Source: Georgenia ruanii
GTDB lineage: Bacteria > Actinomycetota > Actinomycetes > Actinomycetales > Actinomycetaceae
Assembly (NCBI RefSeq): GCF_009193175.1
Contig: NZ_VUKE01000004.1
Coordinates: forward strand, 172,777-236,776
Length of the DNA stretch: 64,000 nucleotides
Reading direction: 5' to 3'
The notes below the pieces were generated by a model, which was not told the DNA's origin, did not search any database, and saw only the letters and a program-made list of their open reading frames with translations. The position numbers and the translations under genes were made by a program. Of this stretch, positions 53,029 through 61,866 are shown in pieces. Numbering within the stretch: position 1 is the stretch's first letter; each line of letters starts with the position of its first letter.

Positions 53029-53820
53029 TCAAGCCCCGGGCCGGCGACCCCGGACGGCCCAGGCGCGCGCCGCCAGGCTGATGGCGCCGTCGGCCGAGAC
53101 GGGCAGCCGACCGCGGAACGCCCGGGCGAGCGTGGTGCGCTGCCGCGGCCCGAGCGAGCCGACGTAGCCCGGTGCCGGGCCCTGGCCGCCGAGGAACGGC
53201 GTCCACAGCTCCTGGAAGCGGGCGAAGCGCCGGGAGACGATGATCGCGCTGGTCGCGACGTCACCCAGCCCGGCGGACCGGAAGAGCGCGGCCAGCGGAC
53301 GAGGGGCGCAGAGCGGGAAGCGGCGGCGTTCGTCGACGCGGTCGGCGTCCGGGTCGACGGCGACCGCCGCGGCCCAGAACTCCCGCAGGAGCTCCATGCC
53401 GCCGGCGTAGTCCCACACGTACGCGGCCACCCATCCGCCGGGCCGGGTTACCCGCGTCATCTCCGCCACGGCGGCGGCCGGATCGGGCAGGAAGTTGAGC
53501 ACCAGCCCGCTCACGCACCGGTCCACGCTGCCGTCCTCGAGCGGCAGGGCAGCGGCGTCCGCCACGGCGAAGCGGACCCGGGGATCGGTTCCGGGGGAGC
53601 GGGCGGCGCTGACGAGTGCCGGGGAGGAGTCGACGCCGGTGACGCAGGTCGGTTCGGTGGCCGCGATGGCAGCGGTGAGCGCGCCGGTGCCGCACCCCAC
53701 GTCCAGCCAGGTCAGGCCCGGGGCCGCGCCCAGCCAGCGGACGAACTGCACGGCGACCGGGCGACTCCAGCGGCCCATGTACCCCTCGTAGGCGTTGCCG
53801 GCGTCCCACACGTCCGCCAC
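53029..53820 (-). CDS. Class I SAM-dependent methyltransferase
   Basis: 263 residues. The SAM motif I is LTWLDVGCGTGALTAAIA (about 37-54), the acidic loop GVDSSPALVSAAR, motif II VADAAALPLEDGSVD and post-II LPDPAAAVAEMTRVTRPGGW. UbiE/COQ5-like small-molecule methyltransferase; substrate unknown. No ribosome site; TACCCT ends six bases upstream of the GTG, suggesting a leaderless mRNA separate from the accDE transcript. Confidence 0.9.
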   Translation of the reverse strand: MADVWDAGNAYEGYMGRWSRPVAVQFVRWLGAAPGLTWLDVGCGTGALTAAIAATEPTCVTGVDSSPALVSAARSPGTDPRVRFAVADAAALPLEDGSVDRCVSGLVLNFLPDPAAAVAEMTRVTRPGGWVAAYVWDYAGGMELLREFWAAAVAVDPDADRVDERRRFPLCAPRPLAALFRSAGLGDVATSAIIVSRRFARFQELWTPFLGGQGPAPGYVGSLGPRQRTTLARAFRGRLPVSADGAISLAARAWAVRGRRPGA

Positions 53821-53832
53821 GGCACGAGGGTA
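53821..53832 (-). promoter_or_regulatory. -10 box of leaderless methyltransferase transcript
   Basis: On the - strand TACCCT (53832 to 53827), six bases, then the GTG start codon. Same layout as in front of maf, accD, dapD and the nucleotide cyclase. Confidence 0.55.
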
Positions 53833-53845
53833 GGCCCGGCCGCGG

Positions 53846-54235
53846 TCAGGGGTGGAGGGACCACCGCCACGCCCCGACGCCCGGGGCCGGCGGCCGGCCG
53901 ATCACGCGGCCGCGGTCGGTCCAGCGGGTCCGCACGGCCTCGGCCGCCTCGTCCGGCAGGCCGCCGAGCTCGTCCACCCGGCCGCGGGCGGCGACGATCC
54001 CCGCCACCAGGGCGGCGAGCTCGACCTCGTCGGGTCGCCCGTGCACCACCCGCACGTCCGGCGGCGCGGGCGCGGCGGCCGGTGCCGCGGGGGGCGCTGG
54101 CGGGGCCGCCAGGGCGACGGCGACGACGTCGTCCTCCCCGTCCGCGGACCACTCCGCGGGGGACGCGGGCCCGACCGGCGCGGGCGGGACCGGGGCGCGG
54201 TGGCGGTCGCGGCGGACCAGGCTCACGGCGCTCAC
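53846..54235 (-). CDS. accE: Acyl-CoA carboxylase epsilon subunit
   Basis: 129 residues. Only the C-terminal ~65 residues are conserved: [26 protein letters not shown] ending with [16 protein letters not shown], the actinobacterial ACC epsilon pattern in which a short helix and the Trp-rich end bind the alpha/beta complex. The N-terminal half is an Ala/Pro linker. The GTG overlaps the accD stop (GTGA). Required for full activity of actinobacterial acyl-CoA carboxylases. Confidence 0.85.
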   Translation of the reverse strand: MSAVSLVRRDRHRAPVPPAPVGPASPAEWSADGEDDVVAVALAAPPAPPAAPAAAPAPPDVRVVHGRPDEVELAALVAGIVAARGRVDELGGLPDEAAEAVRTRWTDRGRVIGRPPAPGVGAWRWSLHP

Positions 54236-55857
54236 AGCGGGATGTTCCCGTGCTTCTTGGCGGGCCCGGCGGCCCGCTTGGTGCGCAGCGCCCGCAGCGC
54301 CTTGACCACGTGCACGCGGGTGTCGGCCGGCGCGATCACGCCGTCGATGAAGCCGCGCTCGGCGGCGTCCCAGGGGTTCACCAGCGCCTCCTCGTAGTCG
54401 GCCACGAGCCGGGCTCGCTCGGCCTCGACGTCGCCGCCCTCGTCCGCGACCTTCTGCAGGGCGCGCCGCTGCAGGATGTTCACCGCCCCGCCCGAGCCCA
54501 TGACGGCGATCTGCGCCGTGGGCCAGGCGAGGTTGACGTCCGCGCCGAGCTTCTTCGAGCCCATGACGATGTACGCCCCGCCGTAGGCCTTGCGGGTGAT
54601 GAGCGTGACCAGCGGGACGGTGGCCTCGGCGTAGGCGTAGATGAGCTTGGCGCCCCGGCGGATGATGCCGTTCCACTCCTGGTCGGTGCCCGGCAGGAAG
54701 CCGGGCACGTCCACGAACGTCAGCACCGGGATGTTGAACGCGTCGCAGGTGCGCACGAACCGCGCCGCCTTCTCCGAGGCGTTGATGTCCAGCGTGCCGG
54801 CCATCTGCAGCGGCTGGTTGGCGACGATCCCCACCGGGCGGCCCTCGACGTGCCCGAACGCGGTGATCATGTTCGGGGCGTAGCCGGGCTGGACCTCGAG
54901 CATCTCGCCGTCGTCGAGCACGTGGTCGATCACGGTGCGCATGTCGTAGGGCTGGTTGTCCGAGTCCGGCACGAGGGTGTCGAGCTCGCGGTCGGCGTCG
55001 GTGACCTCCAGCGCGGCCTCCGCCTCGGCCGGCGAGACCGGCCAGCTCGGCGGCTCCGAGAGGTTGTTGCTGGGCAGGTAGGACAGCAGCGCGCGGACGT
55101 AGTCCAGGGCGTCGTCCTCGTCGGCGGCCCGGTAGTGGGCCACGCCGGAGCGCTGGGCGTGGGTGGCCGCCCCGCCGAGCTCCTCGAAGCCGACCTCCTC
55201 GCCGGTGACCGCCTTGATGACGTCCGGGCCGGTGATGAACATGTTCGAGGTGCCCTCGGCCATGACGATGAAGTCCGTCAGGGCGGGGGAGTAGACGGCC
55301 CCGCCGGCCGAGGGGCCGAGGATGAGCGAGATCTGCGGGATGACGCCGGAGGCGGCGACGTTGCGGCGGAAGATCTCGGCGAACTGGGTCAGCGCCGCCA
55401 CGCCCTCCTGGATGCGGGCGCCGCCGCCGTCGGAGATGCCGATCAGCGGCACCCCGGTGCGCAGCGCCATGTCCATGACCTTGGTGATCTTCTGCCCGTG
55501 CATCTCGCCGAGCGAGCCGCCGAAGACGGTGAAGTCCTGGGAGTAGACGCACACCTGGCGCCCGTCGACGGTGCCGAAGCCGGTGACGACGCCGTCGCCG
55601 GCCAGGCGCTTCTTCTCCAGCCCGAAGTTGGTCGAGTGGTGCGTGGCGAAGGCGTCGAGCTCGGTGAACGAGCCCGGGTCGAGCAGGGCCTCGATGCGCT
55701 CGCGGGCCGACTTCTTGCCGCGCTTGTGCTGCTTCTCCGCCGCCCCCTCGGCCGGGCCGGTGAGGTCCCGGGCGGTGCGCTCGGCGAGGGCCTGGAGCTT
55801 GTGCTCGGTGCTGGGAGACGGCGGAGCCGCGGTCGCGGAGGAGGTCGAATCGGTCAC
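54232..55857 (-). CDS. accD: Acyl-CoA carboxylase carboxyltransferase (beta) subunit
   Basis: 541-residue AccD/PccB-type subunit that moves CO2 from carboxybiotin to propionyl- or acetyl-CoA. Core sequences: [48 protein letters not shown] (oxyanion region), [49 protein letters not shown] (second oxyanion), [10 protein letters not shown] and KHGNIPL at the end. The whole is typical of the propionyl-CoA carboxylase-like group. GTG chosen by homology and by TACGCT seven bases upstream (leaderless). Followed by accE. The biotin subunit is encoded at 33.5 kb and birA lies 1.5 kb upstream. Confidence 0.95.
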   Translation of the reverse strand: MTDSTSSATAAPPSPSTEHKLQALAERTARDLTGPAEGAAEKQHKRGKKSARERIEALLDPGSFTELDAFATHHSTNFGLEKKRLAGDGVVTGFGTVDGRQVCVYSQDFTVFGGSLGEMHGQKITKVMDMALRTGVPLIGISDGGGARIQEGVAALTQFAEIFRRNVAASGVIPQISLILGPSAGGAVYSPALTDFIVMAEGTSNMFITGPDVIKAVTGEEVGFEELGGAATHAQRSGVAHYRAADEDDALDYVRALLSYLPSNNLSEPPSWPVSPAEAEAALEVTDADRELDTLVPDSDNQPYDMRTVIDHVLDDGEMLEVQPGYAPNMITAFGHVEGRPVGIVANQPLQMAGTLDINASEKAARFVRTCDAFNIPVLTFVDVPGFLPGTDQEWNGIIRRGAKLIYAYAEATVPLVTLITRKAYGGAYIVMGSKKLGADVNLAWPTAQIAVMGSGGAVNILQRRALQKVADEGGDVEAERARLVADYEEALVNPWDAAERGFIDGVIAPADTRVHVVKALRALRTKRAAGPAKKHGNIPL

Positions 55858-55859
55858 TT

Positions 55860-55878
55860 GCGACAGCGTACTTGTCGC
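55860..55878 (-). promoter_or_regulatory. Operator-like dyad over the accD -10 box
   Basis: GCGACA (55860-55865) and TGTCGC (55873-55878) form a perfect 6-bp inverted repeat with a 7-bp spacer. The - strand -10 hexamer TACGCT (55870 to 55865) lies inside it and the GTG start follows seven bases later. A repressor bound here would block the promoter. Confidence 0.65.
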
Positions 55879-55963
55879 TTCCCCACCACCCGGTTGCACA
55901 CATGCGCGGGTCTGGCGCCGCGGGCTTGTGTGGTTCCCACAATCGCGTCGGGGTGCGGTCCGG

Positions 55964-56032
55964 GTGTCGCGACGGAAGGCGGCGTCGTGTCGCGACGCAA
56001 GTCGGCGTCGTGTCGCGACGCAAGGCGGCGTC
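55964..56032. repeat. Three-copy 23-bp tandem repeat with GTCGCGAC palindromes
   Basis: Units 55964-55986, 55987-56009 and 56010-56032, each starting GTGTCGCGACG and ending GGCGTC, differ by one or two bases. Each contains the palindrome GTCGCGAC, so three dyads are spaced 23 bp apart, 90-170 bp upstream of the accD start. Confidence 0.92.
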
Positions 56033-56037
56033 GGCGG

Positions 56038-56904
56038 TCACCTGGTCCGGCTGGCGGCCGCGCGCGCGACGGCCTGCCTGATGTCCTCCACGACCAGGTC
56101 GACGGCCGTCATGACCTCGTCCCGGGTGAACCGCAGCACGACGAACCCGCGCGCCAGCAGCTCGCGGTCCCGGCGCCGATCCTCCTGGAACTCGCGCCGG
56201 CCGGAGTGGTAGGCGAACCCGTCGCACTCGACGACGACCCCCTCCTCGACGACCAGGTCGACCTCTCCGACGCCGGGGATCCCGACGCCGGCCCGCACCG
56301 CCAGTCCGGCGGCCTTGAGGTGCAGCCGGGCGCGGGTCTCGGTGACCGATCGGCTGCGGCCGTCGCACCGGCCCAGCGCGAGCCGGGCCCGTACGCTGCC
56401 CGGGCCGTTGAGGAGCCGGTCGATCTCCTCGACGGTGACGAGGCCGCGGTTCAGCGCGGAGTCGACCATCACGATTGCCGCCTCGGCGCGCTGACAGCGC
56501 AACGCCCGGGCCAGGGCGTCGGCGATCGGGACGATCGGCAGGAGCGGGTTCGCCGGGGTCACCCAGCCGGACTCGCGGTGCAGCGTCGCCTCGCGCGCCG
56601 GTCGCGACGGGCGTCGGCCCAGCCCGCGGGCGCGGGGCACCGCGAGATGGACACGGTCCGCCGGCTCGAGGGTCGCCAGGCCGTAGAAGACGGCGGCGCT
56701 GACGCAGCTGATGGCACCGTGCACCCGGCGGGCGGCGACGAGCGCGGGGTGCGCGTCCGGCAGCGCCACCCAGCCCTGGCCGAGGTCCTGGAGATGACCG
56801 GCGAGCACGGCGCCGGCGAGGGCGCAGCGTTCGGCGGCGGTGCGTGCGAGGTCCGCACGGCGGGCGACCCCGCGGTGCTGGTGCAGCCGCTCAAACGGGT
56901 CCAT
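56038..56904 (-). CDS. DUF559 (Vsr-like endonuclease fold) domain protein
   Basis: 288 residues. An N-terminal region of about 90 residues resembles the winged-helix domain seen in AbiEi-like and actinobacterial DUF559 proteins (GVARRADLARTAAERCALAGAVLAG). The C-terminus is a restriction-endonuclease-like domain: GVGEVDLVVEEGVVVECDGFAYH, then RRRDRELLARGFVVLRFTRDEV, with the Asp and Glu/Cys-Asp pair that form the nuclease core. Genes of this type are numerous in Micrococcales; their role is unknown. No toxin partner is adjacent. A GATCGT box ends six bases before the ATG. Confidence 0.75.
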   Translation of the reverse strand: MDPFERLHQHRGVARRADLARTAAERCALAGAVLAGHLQDLGQGWVALPDAHPALVAARRVHGAISCVSAAVFYGLATLEPADRVHLAVPRARGLGRRPSRPAREATLHRESGWVTPANPLLPIVPIADALARALRCQRAEAAIVMVDSALNRGLVTVEEIDRLLNGPGSVRARLALGRCDGRSRSVTETRARLHLKAAGLAVRAGVGIPGVGEVDLVVEEGVVVECDGFAYHSGRREFQEDRRRDRELLARGFVVLRFTRDEVMTAVDLVVEDIRQAVARAAASRTR

Positions 56905-57318
56905 CCGTCGACGATCGAGGAGCGGGGCTGTGCCGCGGGCAGCCCCGGCCGTCCGCTGTGGATGGACAGGCGCCACGGATCCGGGTCGCGCTCGTGCGGC
57001 CCGCATCCCATCGTCAGCGCCGCGACCGTCAGGGCCGCGGCGTCGACACCCGTGCCGGGGCTACGCATCGGAACGTTCCGGGGTTCCGTTGGCATCGCCG
57101 GGCAGCGGTGCCAAAACACCACAAGTGGTGCTGGTGAGGCGATCTGGGCCGACCTTCGTGTCACACCAGTCACTCCAGCACCGGTTGTGGCGTTCCGAGC
57201 GTCGTCCCTCGGGAGACACGGCCCAAGCGACCATCACCGGCCGCGCGGGGGCCGGATGCCACCCCTGCGCCGGCCGGGATGCCACCCTCTGCGGCGGCCG
57301 GGATGCCACCCTTGTGCC
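56905..57318. other. 414-bp divergent region between DUF559 gene and birA
   Basis: No gene is supported. It holds a 12-bp perfect palindrome CGGAACGTTCCG (57069-57080), a dyad CACCAC-aa-GTGGTG (57117-57130) and, up to the birA start, the three-unit repeat listed next. Either dyad is a plausible operator for the divergent genes. Confidence 0.6.
57251..57318 (+). repeat. Three 22-24-bp repeats running into the birA start codon
   Basis: Units 57251-57272, 57273-57296 and 57297-57318 begin GCCGG(G)ATGCCACCC; the last ends directly at the birA ATG. There is no ribosome site. CACCCT, present in every unit, ends six bases before the ATG in the last one. Confidence 0.88.
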
Positions 57319-58164
57319 ATGACCGCGCACGAGCTGAGGCCCTTCACCCACGTGCTGCACGTGGACCGCACGGGCTCGACGAGCACCGACCTGCGCGAGG
57401 CCGCCACCGCGGACCCCGCCGCCTGGCCGCACCTGTCCGTCCTGGTCGCCGACGCCCAGGAGGCCGGTCGCGGCCGGGCGGGGCGGTCGTGGGTCACCGC
57501 GCCGGGCACCGCGCTGACCGCCTCGGTGCTGCTGCGCCCGCGCGTGCCCGCCGGGCGCCTCGCCTGGGTCACGCTGCTCGCCGGCCTGGCGGTCAAGCGG
57601 GCGACGGCCGAGCTGACCGGGCTGCCCACCGGGGTGAAGTGGCCCAACGACGTCCTCGTGCTGCGCGCGGGGGACGAGGAGATCGACGGCTGGGGCACCG
57701 ACCGCAAGGTCGCCGGCATCCTCGCCGAGGTGCTGCCCGAGCCGCACCCGGAGGCCGAGCCCGGGGTCGTCATCGGCATCGGCGTCAATGTCGCCCAGGG
57801 CGAGGCGGGGCTGCCGGTGCCGTGGGCCACCTCGCTGCACCTGGCCGCCGGACGGGCCGGCGCGGCGGCTCGCCCCACCGTGTCGGAGGTGCTGCTCGCG
57901 TGCGGGCGTCACCTCGCCGCCCTCGTCGCGCGCTGGGAGGAGTTCGACGGCGATGCGCACGCCGCCGGCCTGGCCGAGCAGGTCCGCGGGGCGTGCGTGA
58001 CCCTGGGCCGGCGGGTGCGCGCCGAGCTGCCCGGTGGGCAGGCGGTCATCGGCGTGGCGGTGGAGCTCGACCCGGACGGACACCTCGTCGTCCGCACCCC
58101 CGACGGCGCGCGGACCACCGTGCGCGCCGGCGACGTGCTGCACATGCGTACCGCCGGGGCGTGA
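57319..58164 (+). CDS. birA: Biotin--[acetyl-CoA-carboxylase] ligase BirA (group I)
   Basis: 281 residues; attaches biotin via biotinyl-AMP to the BCCP lysine. Contains the ATP/biotin loop GRGRAGRSW (about residues 50-58), TGVKWPNDVLV and KVAGILAEV, and a C-terminal SH3-like domain (CVTLGRRVRAELPGGQAVIGVAVELDPDGHLVVRT). No N-terminal helix-turn-helix, so not itself a repressor. Its position next to accD/accE matches its substrate, the carboxylase alpha subunit. Confidence 0.95.
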   Translation: MTAHELRPFTHVLHVDRTGSTSTDLREAATADPAAWPHLSVLVADAQEAGRGRAGRSWVTAPGTALTASVLLRPRVPAGRLAWVTLLAGLAVKRATAELTGLPTGVKWPNDVLVLRAGDEEIDGWGTDRKVAGILAEVLPEPHPEAEPGVVIGIGVNVAQGEAGLPVPWATSLHLAAGRAGAAARPTVSEVLLACGRHLAALVARWEEFDGDAHAAGLAEQVRGACVTLGRRVRAELPGGQAVIGVAVELDPDGHLVVRTPDGARTTVRAGDVLHMRTAGA

Positions 58165-58270
58165 AACCGAGCCGGGCCACCCGAGCACGGCGGCGTGCCG
58201 CCGGACGAGGGAGGCGGCTGGCCAGCCGTGCCAGTGACCGACGTCCGGAATTGCTCCCAGGGACGCGCGT

Positions 58271-58282
58271 TAGGCTCCCTCT
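58271..58282 (+). promoter_or_regulatory. -10 box of leaderless cyclase transcript
   Basis: TAGGCT (58271-58276), six bases, then the GTG start codon. Identical spacing to the response-regulator gene downstream. Confidence 0.6.
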
Positions 58283-59488
58283 GTGAGCACGGATACAGGC
58301 AGGACCGCACCCGATCCTCGACCGGGTACTCCTTCCGACAACCCGGCCACCCCCGTCCCTACCGAGGCCCTGCCGGACGGCGTGCACGTCGAGGCCGGGG
58401 GCCCGCCGCCGCCCGGGATCCCGCCGGCGCCCGGCAGCAGCGGGCTCGACGACGGCATCGACGTCCCGGACACCCAGGAGCCCCCGTCGTCCACCGTCAC
58501 CGCCCGGATCGAGGCGATGCTCGGCGGGCCCCGCACCATGACGATCGTCGAGCTGGCCGAACGGGCCGGCGTGAACGTGGACTTCGCGCGCACCTTCTGG
58601 AAGGCGATGGGCTTTCCCAACGTGCGCGACACCAGCGTCATCTTCGGCGAGTACGACGTGCGGGCGCTGCGCTCGATGGCCCAGCTCATCGAGGACGACA
58701 CCATCGACACCACCACGGCGATCTCGCTGCTGCGCGCCCAGTCGCACATGACGGACCGGCTGGCGCTGTGGCAGACCGAGGCGCTGGTGGAGGGGGTCGC
58801 CCGGCGCCGCCACCTCGACGACGTCTCCGCGCGCCTCGTGGTGCTCGACAAGATCACCGACGTGGTCGAGGTGCTGCAGGCCCAGCTGGACTACTCCTGG
58901 CGGCGCCAGCTGGCGGGGCTCATCGCCCGCACCGACGCCGAGGTCTCCCAGAGCCGGCGCGCCAGCACCGACCCGTTCCACATGCCGCTGCAGCGCGCCC
59001 TGGGCTTCCTCGACATGGTCGCCTACACCCGCCGCTCCACCGAGCTCGGCAGCCGGGCGCTGGCCGACCTCGTCCAGACCTTCGAGTACACCTCGCGCGA
59101 TGTGATCACCACGCACGGGGCGCGGGTGGTCAAGACGATCGGGGACGCGGTGCTCTACATCGCCGACGACCTCGCCACCGCCGCGGAGGTGGCCGTCGAG
59201 CTCATCGCGGCGCTGCAGGCCAAGGAGAACATGCTGCCGGTGCGTGCCTCGCTGGTGTGGGGCGGGGTGCTCTCGCGCAACGGCGACGTCTTCGGCCCCA
59301 CCGTCAACCTCGCCTCCCGGCTCGTCGACGTCGCCCCGCCCGGCGGCATCCTCATGGACCGCGACACCGCCGACGCGCTCGCGACGAGCCCGGTGGCGCG
59401 GCACTACACGATGGTCCCGCGCGAGGGCGTGGAGCTGCAGGGGCTGGGCGAGGTCCGCCCGATCGAGCTGCGCCGCATCCCCGAGTGA
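58283..59488 (+). CDS. Class III adenylate/guanylate cyclase
   Basis: 401 residues, soluble. A Pro-rich N-terminus of about 70 residues is followed by a helical regulatory region (RIEAMLGGPRTMTIVELAERAGVNVDFARTFWKAMGFP), which resembles a MerR-like helix-turn-helix. The cyclase homology domain is at about 225-400. The catalytic metal Asp residues are seen in LGFLDMVAYTRRSTELGS and VVKTIGDAVLYIADD, and RASLVWGGVLSRNGDVFGPTVNLASRLVDVA carries the transition-state Asn/Arg. ATP versus GTP specificity is not certain. GTG start next to TAGGCT. Confidence 0.9.
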   Translation: MSTDTGRTAPDPRPGTPSDNPATPVPTEALPDGVHVEAGGPPPPGIPPAPGSSGLDDGIDVPDTQEPPSSTVTARIEAMLGGPRTMTIVELAERAGVNVDFARTFWKAMGFPNVRDTSVIFGEYDVRALRSMAQLIEDDTIDTTTAISLLRAQSHMTDRLALWQTEALVEGVARRRHLDDVSARLVVLDKITDVVEVLQAQLDYSWRRQLAGLIARTDAEVSQSRRASTDPFHMPLQRALGFLDMVAYTRRSTELGSRALADLVQTFEYTSRDVITTHGARVVKTIGDAVLYIADDLATAAEVAVELIAALQAKENMLPVRASLVWGGVLSRNGDVFGPTVNLASRLVDVAPPGGILMDRDTADALATSPVARHYTMVPREGVELQGLGEVRPIELRRIPE

Positions 59489-59773
59489 GTAGGCGGTAGG
59501 ACCGTCCCGCCGGCCGCGCGCGCAGACAACGTCCGTCGCCATGGACACCGACGCGCCGGACGGCGTAGCGCGGTGGATCGCGCTGTGCCGGACGGCGCAG
59601 CGCGAATCATCTCGCGAACACCCGGCGAACGGCCCACGAACAGTGCCGCAATCGGCGTCCGGGACACCGCAATCCAGCGTCAGCACCCGCGAGCACGCCG
59701 CTCTGACCCGCAAGCACGCCGACCTGTGACACCGACTTGACCGAAACTTGACGCTCTGGCTTATGATCGCCGC
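59489..59773 (+). other. 285-bp region with repeats and the response-regulator promoter
   Basis: No gene. Two 21-bp units (59685-59705 and 59706-59726, ACCCGC(G/A)AGCACGCCG...CTG, three mismatches) end 8 bases before the promoter region. An imperfect GCCGGACGGCG duplication lies at about 59557 and 59588. Confidence 0.6.
59735..59767 (+). promoter_or_regulatory. Promoter and 11-bp direct-repeat operator of the OmpR-type regulator
   Basis: ACTTGAC occurs at 59735 and 59746, an exact 11-bp period as bound by PhoB/OmpR-type response regulators. The first copy overlaps a -35 TTGACC (59737-59742), followed at 19 bp by -10 TATGAT (59762-59767). The GTG start is six bases later with no ribosome site, so the mRNA is probably leaderless and autoregulated. 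Confidence 0.7.
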
Positions 59774-60460
<687 letters not shown>

Positions 60461-60466
60461 TCCGCC

Positions 60467-61789
60467 GTGCGCCGCCGCGCGGTCCAGATGATCGTCGTGG
60501 CCGTCACGGTGGCGGTGCTGCTGCTGGGCGTGCCGATGGCGGTCCTGGGCGCTCTCTTCGTCTGGGACAGCGAGCAGGCCAGCCTCAACCAGCGGGTCTC
60601 CCAGCTCGGCCGCTCCGTGGAACGCCGGCTGGTGTCCGGTGAGGAGCTGGACCAGGACATGCTCGAGCCGTGGGTCGGCGGGGTGAACAACCTCGAGGCC
60701 TCCATCCTCGTGCAGAGCCCCGCCGGCGAGCAGTTCCGCGCCGGCCCGGTGTTCACCGACCCGGTCGTCCGCTCCCTGCAGATCACACCCTCCGGGGCGA
60801 CGGTCCGGATGGACGTCGACGCCGGGGAGATCACCTGGCGCTCGGCCCAGGTGGTGCTGCTCGTCATCTTCGGCGCCGCCGTCGCCCTGGGCGTGGGCAT
60901 CCTGCTCGCCCGCCACCAGGCCAGACGCCTCTCCGCGCCGCTGATCTACCTGGCTGCCTCCGCCGAGCAGATCGGCTCGGGGCAGGTGCGCCCGCGGATC
61001 AAGCCCTCGGGCATCGAGGAGATCGACCTGGTGGCCGCCGAGCTGGTGCGCACCGCCGACCGGATGGCCGGACGCCTGGCCGCCGAGCGGCAGTTCGCCG
61101 CCGACGCCTCCCACCAGCTGCGCACGCCGCTGACCGCGCTGTCGATGCGGCTGGAGGAGATCCTCGCGCTGAGCGACAGCGAGGAGGTCCGCGAGGAGGC
61201 CCGCGTCTCCCTCGAGCAGGTCGAGCGGCTCACCGGGGTGGTCGACGACCTGCTCAAGACCTCCCGCTCCGCCGGCGGTGGAACCACCGAGGCGGTGCAC
61301 CTGGACGAGGTCTTCGCCCAGCAGCAGGAGGAGTGGGGCCGGCCCTTCCGCCGCGCCAAGCGCCAGCTCGTGTTCGACGACGCCGCCCACCTCGCGGTGC
61401 TGGCCACCCCCGGCGCGCTCGCCCAGGTGCTCGCCACCTTGCTGGAGAACGCCCTGAAGTACGGCGCCGGCACCACCAGGGTGGTCACCCGGGAGGCCTC
61501 CGCCGGCCAGGGGGTCTTCATCGACGTCTCCGACGAGGGCCCCGGCGTGGACGACGACCTCGCGCCCGACATCTTCACCAAGCACGTCTCCGGCGGCTCG
61601 GGCACCGGGCTGGGCCTGGCGCTGGCCAAGGACCTCGTCGCCGCCGACGGCGGCCGGCTCGAGCTGAGCCAGCGTCGACCGCCGGTGTTCACGGTCTTCC
61701 TCAACGCCGTGCCCAGGTCCCTCGACCCCGACGTCGTGCTGCCCCAGGGGGCGCTGATCTCGGTGGGGCGGCGCCGCCGGCGCCGCTGA
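60467..61789 (+). CDS. Sensor histidine kinase (HisKA type)
   Basis: 440-residue membrane kinase. Helix 1 at about 8-32 (IVVAVTVAVLLLGVPMAVLGALFVW), an extracytoplasmic sensor loop of about 95 residues, helix 2 at about 127-146 (VVLLVIFGAAVALGVGILLA), a HAMP-like segment, then the H-box FAADASHQLRTPLTALSM with His about 216. The ATPase has N-box LLENALKYGAG, G1 DEGPGVDDD and G2 GSGTGLGLALAKDLV. The C-terminus is basic. Pairs with the preceding regulator. Confidence 0.94.
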   Translation: MRRRAVQMIVVAVTVAVLLLGVPMAVLGALFVWDSEQASLNQRVSQLGRSVERRLVSGEELDQDMLEPWVGGVNNLEASILVQSPAGEQFRAGPVFTDPVVRSLQITPSGATVRMDVDAGEITWRSAQVVLLVIFGAAVALGVGILLARHQARRLSAPLIYLAASAEQIGSGQVRPRIKPSGIEEIDLVAAELVRTADRMAGRLAAERQFAADASHQLRTPLTALSMRLEEILALSDSEEVREEARVSLEQVERLTGVVDDLLKTSRSAGGGTTEAVHLDEVFAQQQEEWGRPFRRAKRQLVFDDAAHLAVLATPGALAQVLATLLENALKYGAGTTRVVTREASAGQGVFIDVSDEGPGVDDDLAPDIFTKHVSGGSGTGLGLALAKDLVAADGGRLELSQRRPPVFTVFLNAVPRSLDPDVVLPQGALISVGRRRRRR

Positions 61790-61866
61790 CCTCGGCATCC
61801 CCGGGCGGCCCGGCGTCCCCCGCGCGGGGGAGGACCGGCGGCCCCGGGGCCTGCCACACTGCCGCC

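Noticed and set aside
52993..57318. Long + strand open frame merging into birA
   Set aside because: Only the last 281 residues (birA) are protein-like; the rest is antisense to accD, accE and the methyltransferase.
59748..59767. TTGACG plus TATGAT as the response-regulator promoter
   Set aside because: Spacer is only 8 bp; the upstream TTGACC gives 19 bp and fits better.
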